Source: Woeseia sp034521225
GTDB lineage: Bacteria; Pseudomonadota; Gammaproteobacteria; Steroidobacterales; Woeseiaceae
Direction of reading: 5' to 3'
DNA: 64,000 bases
Assembly (NCBI GenBank): GCA_034521225.1
Contig: JAXHMR010000009.1
Location: 1-64,000, forward strand
Below, piece after piece: positions 59,088 through 64,000 of this stretch. Each line of letters begins with the position of its first letter. Positions within the stretch are counted from its first letter, which is position 1. The translations under genes and the position numbers were made by a program. Below the pieces are notes generated by a model. That model had not been told where the DNA came from and did no database searches. It saw only the letters and a program-made list of their open reading frames with translations.

Positions 59088-59097
59088 ATCGATGCCC

Positions 59098-60516
59098 TCA
59101 CGCCGCCGGCTGTACGACTGTAACCGGTTCGGGCCTGACCCTCGCCGCAGTCTTGTATACGTTGTAAACCATGATCAGCATTCCCGAGAAGAAGACCAAT
59201 CCGCCCAGCAGCCGGATACCGTAGTACGGATAGGTGAAGCGGATGCTTTCGATGAAGGAATACGTCAATGTGCCGTCCTCGTTGAACGCTCGCCACATCA
59301 ATCCCTGGGTTATGCCGGATATCCACATCGACACTGCATACAGCACGACGCCTATCGTCGAAGTCCAGAAATGCACATCAATGAGCTTCGTTGAATACAT
59401 CTTTTCCTTTCCGTACAGCTTGGGTATCAGGCAGTACAGCGAGCCGATCGTCATCATCGCGACCCAGCCCAGCGCGCCGGAATGTACATGGCCGATGGTC
59501 CAGTCCGTGTAGTGCGACAGCGCATTGACCGTCTTGATTGACATCATCGGGCCTTCGAACGTAGACATACCGTAGAAAGACAATGCCGACGATCATGAAT
59601 TTCAGCACGGGGTCGGTACGCAGTTTGTGCCAGGCCCCTGAGAGCGTCATGATGCCGTTGATCATGCCGCCCCACGACGGCGCCAGCAGGATCAGCGAAA
59701 AGACCATGCCGATTGATTGCGCCCAGTCAGGCAATGAACTGTAGTGCAGATGGTGCGGACCGGCCCACATGTAGATTGCGATCAATGCCCAGAAATGGAC
59801 GACGGAAAGCCGGTAAGAATAGACCGGACGCCCGGCCTGTTTCGGCACGAAGTAATACATCATGCCAAGGAAGCCAGCCGTCAGGAAGAAGCCGACCGCA
59901 TTGTGTCCGTACCACCACTGCATCATTGCATCCACCACGCCCGAGTAGATGGGATACGACTTCCATAACGTTACCGGTCTGGCGAGGTTGTTAAAATGTG
60001 CAGAACGGCAACGGTGATAATGAACGATGCGTAAAACCAGTTCGCAACGTAAATATGTTTTACCCGGCGCCTGGCGATGGTGCCAAGGAATACCGCGCCG
60101 AAAGACACCCAGACGACGGCTATCAGCAGGTCAATGGGCCATTCCAGTTCCGCATATTCCTTGCTCTGGGTAATGCCGAGCGGCAGCGTGATTGCCGCCA
60201 GCACGATCACCAGCTGCCAGCCCCAGAAAGTGAAGGCCGCGAGCTTCCCGAACGCGAGCCGCACGTGACAGGTTCGCTGAACGACATAGTAGGCTGTCGC
60301 AAACAGCCCGCAGCCTCCGAACGCAAATATAACCGCGTTCGTATGCAGCGGCCGCAACCGGCTGTAGGTCAGGTATGGCAGGTCAAAACTTAAGCCCGGC
60401 CAGATTAGCTGTGCGGCGATTATCAGTCCGACCAGCATGCCGACAATGCCCCACGCAACCGTCATGATCGTGAACTGGCGGACGACCTTGTCGTTGTAAC
60501 TAGCTTGAGATTCCAT
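59098..60516 (-). CDS. ccoN: cbb3 cytochrome c oxidase subunit I (frameshifts)
   Basis: Catalytic subunit, about 473 residues, 12 helices, binding haem b, haem b3 and CuB. Visible ligand regions are RLRPLHTNAVIFAFGGCGLF (haem b), YGHNAVGFFLTAGFLG (CuB His), YMWAGPHHLHYSSLP (two CuB His) and DWTIGHVHSGALGW (haem His pair). Breaks lie near 59985 and 59580. cbb3 oxidases have very high oxygen affinity, which fits the denitrification genes in a microaerobic organism. No strong FNR box was seen upstream of the ATG at 60516. Confidence 0.96.
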
Positions 60517-60647
60517 AAAGAGGGGTCCCGTTTCTCTGTGTCATTTATTGGGGGCCATTCACGGTTCGCGCGACCGCACGGCACGGCGGGCTGGCGAGCG
60601 GCGAGAAGGGCAAACCCGGATATCCATTTCCGGCCCCGTTGGACCGA

Positions 60648-61487
60648 TCACGAACCCAGGTTGACGCCCTCGCCGTCCTGGTTGCGCGGCATGGCCGTAA
60701 TGCCGACAGCATGCCGGGGAAATGCACTTGCATCGATGGTCTCCAGATATCCGTGCCAGGCGGCATAGCCGATGACAGGCAGGATGACCACCAGGCTCAC
60801 GAAAGCGGTTGCGAACCCGATTACCAGAGCAAGAACGATGACAGCAAGCCAGACCAGCATGGCGAACTTGTTCCGCAATACGGCATTTATCGAAGTAACG
60901 ACCGCCGTGATTGTATCTACATCCCGGTGCATGATCATCGGCAGGGAAAAGGCGCTGGCCGAGAACGTCACTGCAGTAAAAATCGCGCCAACGAACGTCC
61001 CGATACCGAGGTAGGTGGCCATGTTCCCGAGGTTGGGCTCGCCTTCACTGGGGAAGAAAATACTGACCATCGCGCCACTGCGTACCCAGACGATGAAAAT
61101 TACCAGCAGAATGACGGCGAACAGCATCTCGTTACCGAGGTGCCGCCGGAATGCGGCACGCAGGCTGCCTGCCATCGACGGCGGCTGGCCGCGTTCGAGC
61201 TGCGCGCTGATCGCATACAGGCCGATGCAGGCCAGCGGCGCGAGAAATACAAAACCGCCGAGCATTGCAACCATCAGCCATACACTGCCGTAGGCCCAGG
61301 CGAGCAATGACACCAGTGCGATGGTGGCGGCCATGAAAATGCCGTAGGCGAGGCTCTCGCGCGGTGCCTGCCGCCAGTCGCGAACGCCCTTTCGCAGCCA
61401 GCCCAATGCCGCAAACGGCGCCAGTTGCCGGCAGGGCGCGACAAAGGGCATCGTATCCCTGTCAAATGCCGTATTGTTATCCGTCAT
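60648..61487 (-). CDS. DUF2189 membrane protein
   Basis: 279 residues from ATG 61487, intact. Six membrane segments with the DUF2189 features: GWLRKGVRDWRQAPRESLAY near the N-terminus, GIFMAATIALVSLLAWAYGS, and AAWHGYLETIDASAFP at the end. Function unknown. DUF2189 proteins are commonly linked to cytochrome oxidase clusters in Alpha- and Gammaproteobacteria, and this copy lies directly upstream of ccoN on the same strand. A role in oxidase assembly is possible. Confidence 0.8.
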   Translation of the reverse strand: MTDNNTAFDRDTMPFVAPCRQLAPFAALGWLRKGVRDWRQAPRESLAYGIFMAATIALVSLLAWAYGSVWLMVAMLGGFVFLAPLACIGLYAISAQLERGQPPSMAGSLRAAFRRHLGNEMLFAVILLVIFIVWVRSGAMVSIFFPSEGEPNLGNMATYLGIGTFVGAIFTAVTFSASAFSLPMIMHRDVDTITAVVTSINAVLRNKFAMLVWLAVIVLALVIGFATAFVSLVVILPVIGYAAWHGYLETIDASAFPRHAVGITAMPRNQDGEGVNLGS

Positions 61488-61666
61488 GCAAGCATCTTCC
61501 GCCAACCTCGGTGATGCAGGACTCAGTGCGCATCGGCAATGATACGCGGCAGCCTCTGTCATTGTAATCTACAGAATCGTTCGGTGTCCGCCTCTGACAG
61601 GCACGTGATTTGATTTCATGCACGATCGAACCAGCCACAACAGGTCCCCCATGGTCTCCGCCGGTT

Positions 61667-62247
61667 TTACCCTTCTCTTCCGCTGCTCTGGATCTGCCTG
61701 AACAGGCGCTCGAACGTAGCCTCTACCTGGCGGCCGAACAGCGGATCGCCGCGCTCTGTTCCGCCGGAATGCTCAAGGAATTGATGTCCGTCCTCTGCCA
61801 TCGTTCGGCAACGCCGGAACAGATCGAGTTCTTCCCACTGCATATGACCGCGCAATGCGTGAACATAGCGCAGCAGGTCTGCCACGATGGATTTTCGGTC
61901 AACGAAGTTGCCGGACTCGATCAATGCCAGCTGATCGCGCGCACGCCGGCCCTGCTCCCCTGTTCCCGGTGGTCATGGGAAATGCGCTGAAAGCCGGCAG
62001 TCAGCTCCGGGCGGACTTCCTTGATTTCCGCGTAAAGGCGATCTTCCTTGGGGTGGTGTACCGCATCCGGGTAGCCTGTCATGTACTGCATGATATCGTG
62101 CATCAGCTCGAAATCAGGGTTGCCGTCATCCAACAGGCGATTCGATTCCCGTTCCAGCAACTCAAGCAGAAACGCCATGTTCCTGTGGTCCTGGTGCAAT
62201 TCGTCCAGCAGCACTGCAATGTCGTTGGACACGTCTCTACTCAGCAA
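61667..62247 (-). CDS. hemerythrin-domain protein (frameshift)
   Basis: About 193 residues of the hemerythrin HHE family, binding a di-iron oxygen- or NO-reactive site. Visible ligand positions are LDELHQDHRNMAFLLELLE, YPDAVHHPKEDRLYAEI, SHDHREQG, and LRYVHALRGHMQWEELDLF after a break near 61930. The start at 62247 is TTG; GTG at 62232 (VSNDIAVLLDELHQ) is also likely. Hemerythrin-like proteins of this type are often oxygen- or nitric oxide-responsive (compare YtfE). It fits the adjacent cbb3 and NO genes. No signal peptide is seen, so it is cytoplasmic. Confidence 0.85.
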
Positions 62248-62265
62248 AGCACCTGTAGCGGTTAA

Positions 62266-64000
62266 TTATCCTGTGGCGGGCAGACTGCCCATATCCGCAA
62301 TTGTACCTACGGTAATCAGCAAACAGACCGAGTTCGTCATATAACCACCGCCTACTCCACCGCTTCCAGCCGAAGCCCGGATATTGGGGCGAGTCGGCAA
62401 AGCCACGTTGAATGTGGTTCCCTGGCCCGGTCTTGACGTAAAGGAGATCTTGCCGCCTGCCTGGCGAATGATGCCGTGGCTGACGGCCAGGCCAAGGCCG
62501 GTCCCTCCACGTTTTTGACGGGTCGTGACGAACGGCTCGAAGATACGCTCGCCCAGCGCCGGGTCGATGCCTGGACCAGTATCGGCAACGCTCAGGCGCG
62601 CCGTGTCGGGCCCGGATTCAGACCCGCCTGCGCTCAGTTCGACCGCGATGCGTCCCTGGGAATCGATCGCGTCCCGTGCATTGACCACCAGGTTGATCAG
62701 GACTTGCTGAAGCTGGACCGGATCGATAAAGCAAACGCCGCAGCTTTCGGTCCGCCATTCCAGATTGATGCTGGAGGGCAACAGCCGTTCAAGGAAGTCA
62801 CGCGTCTTGTCGACTTCGTTCGCCAGGTCAAGCCAGCGGGGCGCCACGGGCTGCCGTCGGGCAAAGGTCAGCAACTGTCGGGTCAGGCTGGTTGCGCGCT
62901 CGGCCGCGTCGAGGATCTGTTCGGTGTCCTTTCGCAGGATCGAATCGGCGGGCAGCTGACTGGCCAGAGTTTCGGTTCCGCTGACGATGATCGTCAGCAC
63001 ATTGTTGAAATCATGCGCGACACCGCCGGCCAGTAGACCGACCGATTCCAGCTTCTGCGCTTCCATCTGCGCGATCCGGCGTTGTTCGCGGCGACGGTAG
63101 ACCGCCTGCATGAGCAGCGCCAGGCCGCCGATCAGAGCGGTGATGCTCAGCAGCCAGAGCAGTGGCTGGTGCAACAGATGCCGTTCGACATGCAAAGCTG
63201 TGCTGGAGAGGCTTGAGAAACCGCTGCCGGGGAGGCGGGCCTGCACCTGGAAGGTGTAGTCGCCGGCCGGAAGTTTCCGGTACATAGCGCTGCGCTCGGC
63301 GGTTTGGAACCAGGTATCGTCGTATCCGGCCAGTCGATACCGATACACAAGATCGCTCGCCTGGAGGAATTCGGGGCTGGCCCAATTGAATTCGATCCAC
63401 TCCGGCAAGGGCTCCAGCCGCAACGTAGCGTCGGTGGGCAGCAGCCGGTTCTCGCTGAGGACGCGCCCGAGGACCGGCACCAGCGGAGGCGACACATGCT
63501 CAAGCGGTGCTGGATCGATGATCGCGACCCCGCTGCTGGTGGGGTACCACAGCCGACCGTCGTGCGCGCGCCAGACCGCGGGCTGGAACCCGCCGTTAGT
63601 TTCAGACCGTGGCATGCCGTCTGACTGGTTGATGTGCAAGCTCTCCAGACGCTGGCCCTGACCCGAAAGCACGGCTTCGAGCGCTTTGGTTTCCATCCTG
63701 AACACGCCTCGATTGCTGCTGATCCAGGTGCCGCCGATCGAGTCTTGGACCAGGGAAAAAACGTGGCTGTCCGGCAGGCCCTGGGCCGGCCCGATCACGC
63801 GCGCCTGCTGGCCGTCCCAGTGCACCAGGCCGCTGGCGGTAGTGATCCACACCGCCCCCGAGGCACTCTGATGAAATCCTGTCACGCTGTGACTGGGCAT
63901 CTGATCTTCCAGCGGTGTGCGCGCGATCCGGTCACCACGTTTCCAGAACAGCCCATCGCCGTCGCTGGCGATCCAGAGCGTTCCGTCGCGATCGACCAGC
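62266..64000 (-). CDS. propeller-type sensor histidine kinase, partial
   Basis: The 5' end lies beyond the right edge; the frame is open from 64000 to 62266. N-terminal beta-propeller repeats of the two-component regulator propeller type (DGTLWIASDGDGLFW, GAVWITTASGLVHW, GTWISSNRGVFRM, GRLWYPTSSGVAI) and a Y_Y_Y domain (YRYRLAGYDDTWFQTAE) are periplasmic. One membrane helix (LLWLLSITALIGGLALLMQA) follows. The kinase part has LLAGGVAHDFNNVLTIIVSG (phosphoacceptor His), NLVVNARDAI, DTGPGID and GGTGLGLAVSHGI. The last 20 or so residues (YMTNSVCLLITV) look foreign and may follow an indel. Such sensors usually respond to glycans or other external polymers. The target is unknown. Confidence 0.88.
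   Translation of the reverse strand, partial: LVDRDGTLWIASDGDGLFWKRGDRIARTPLEDQMPSHSVTGFHQSASGAVWITTASGLVHWDGQQARVIGPAQGLPDSHVFSLVQDSIGGTWISSNRGVFRMETKALEAVLSGQGQRLESLHINQSDGMPRSETNGGFQPAVWRAHDGRLWYPTSSGVAIIDPAPLEHVSPPLVPVLGRVLSENRLLPTDATLRLEPLPEWIEFNWASPEFLQASDLVYRYRLAGYDDTWFQTAERSAMYRKLPAGDYTFQVQARLPGSGFSSLSSTALHVERHLLHQPLLWLLSITALIGGLALLMQAVYRRREQRRIAQMEAQKLESVGLLAGGVAHDFNNVLTIIVSGTETLASQLPADSILRKDTEQILDAAERATSLTRQLLTFARRQPVAPRWLDLANEVDKTRDFLERLLPSSINLEWRTESCGVCFIDPVQLQQVLINLVVNARDAIDSQGRIAVELSAGGSESGPDTARLSVADTGPGIDPALGERIFEPFVTTRQKRGGTGLGLAVSHGIIRQAGGKISFTSRPGQGTTFNVALPTRPNIRASAGSGGVGGGYMTNSVCLLITVGTIADMGSLPATG

Noticed and set aside
1..64000. CRISPR arrays, insertion sequences, integrases, prophage and rRNA
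   Set aside because: No regularly spaced repeats, transposase or integrase motifs, structural phage genes or rRNA-like blocks were seen on either strand.

Overview
The window reads as chromosome of a free-living, high-GC gammaproteobacterium of marine or sediment type. It combines TonB-dependent receptors, cd1-type nitrite and cytochrome-bc nitric oxide reductases, a cbb3 oxidase, sulfide oxidation, and catabolism of methylated amines. The gene set resembles sediment lineages such as Woeseiaceae, but no marker gene here fixes the taxon. There is no rRNA, tRNA, CRISPR array, transposase or prophage.

A warning governs the whole annotation. About 23 of roughly 60 genes are split by one- or two-base indels, often in homopolymers, including genes that should be under strong selection (ccoN, ccoO, norD, nirS). 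The neighbouring intact genes show this is most likely an unpolished long-read assembly. Split genes are therefore described as one gene with approximate frameshift positions.

Layout. (1) 1-8.8 kb: tail of an HD-domain gene, then a minus-strand operon for glycine betaine, choline and sarcosine breakdown: Rieske oxygenase, GMC (BetA-like) oxidoreductase, and sarcosine oxidase soxB-soxD-soxA-soxG. A 39-bp repeat precedes both the Rieske gene and soxB. (2) 8.8-19 kb: accessory island with two Asp/Asn beta-hydroxylases (one truncated), a truncated creatininase-family gene, an aminotransferase, an SSS transporter, a TPR-sulfotransferase, a TIGR03032-type protein and a TonB receptor with striking tyrosine-rich segments. 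(3) 19.5-38 kb: NO and nitrite respiration: norC (extra haem domain), norB, norQ, norD, a FixJ-type regulator, a DksA-like protein, a universal stress protein (USP), a porin, a nirS fused to an extra cytochrome c, a haem-type TonB receptor, a hybrid sensor kinase, SirB2, NnrS and a second USP. (4) 38-45 kb: persulfide-sensor-type ArsR regulator, sulfide:quinone oxidoreductase, MMPL exporter, LolA-like protein, DUF1302 barrel and DUF2892 protein. (5) 45-52 kb: VIT-family transporter, third USP, cytochrome b5 plus ferric-reductase-like pair, DUF4136 lipoprotein, beta-CASP hydrolase and cytochrome c lipoprotein. (6) 52-62 kb: complete ccoNOQP-G-H-I-S oxidase cluster with a SafE/TauE-like protein, then DUF2189 and hemerythrin genes. 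(7) 62.3-64 kb: a propeller-type sensor kinase running off the right edge.

Together the genes describe a respiratory generalist: high-affinity oxygen respiration, nitrite to N2O reduction, sulfide oxidation, and formaldehyde- and glycine-yielding osmolyte catabolism. The most unusual signals are the tyrosine-rich receptor beside a tyrosylprotein-sulfotransferase-like enzyme and hydroxylases, and the extra cytochrome c domains on both NirS and NorC.
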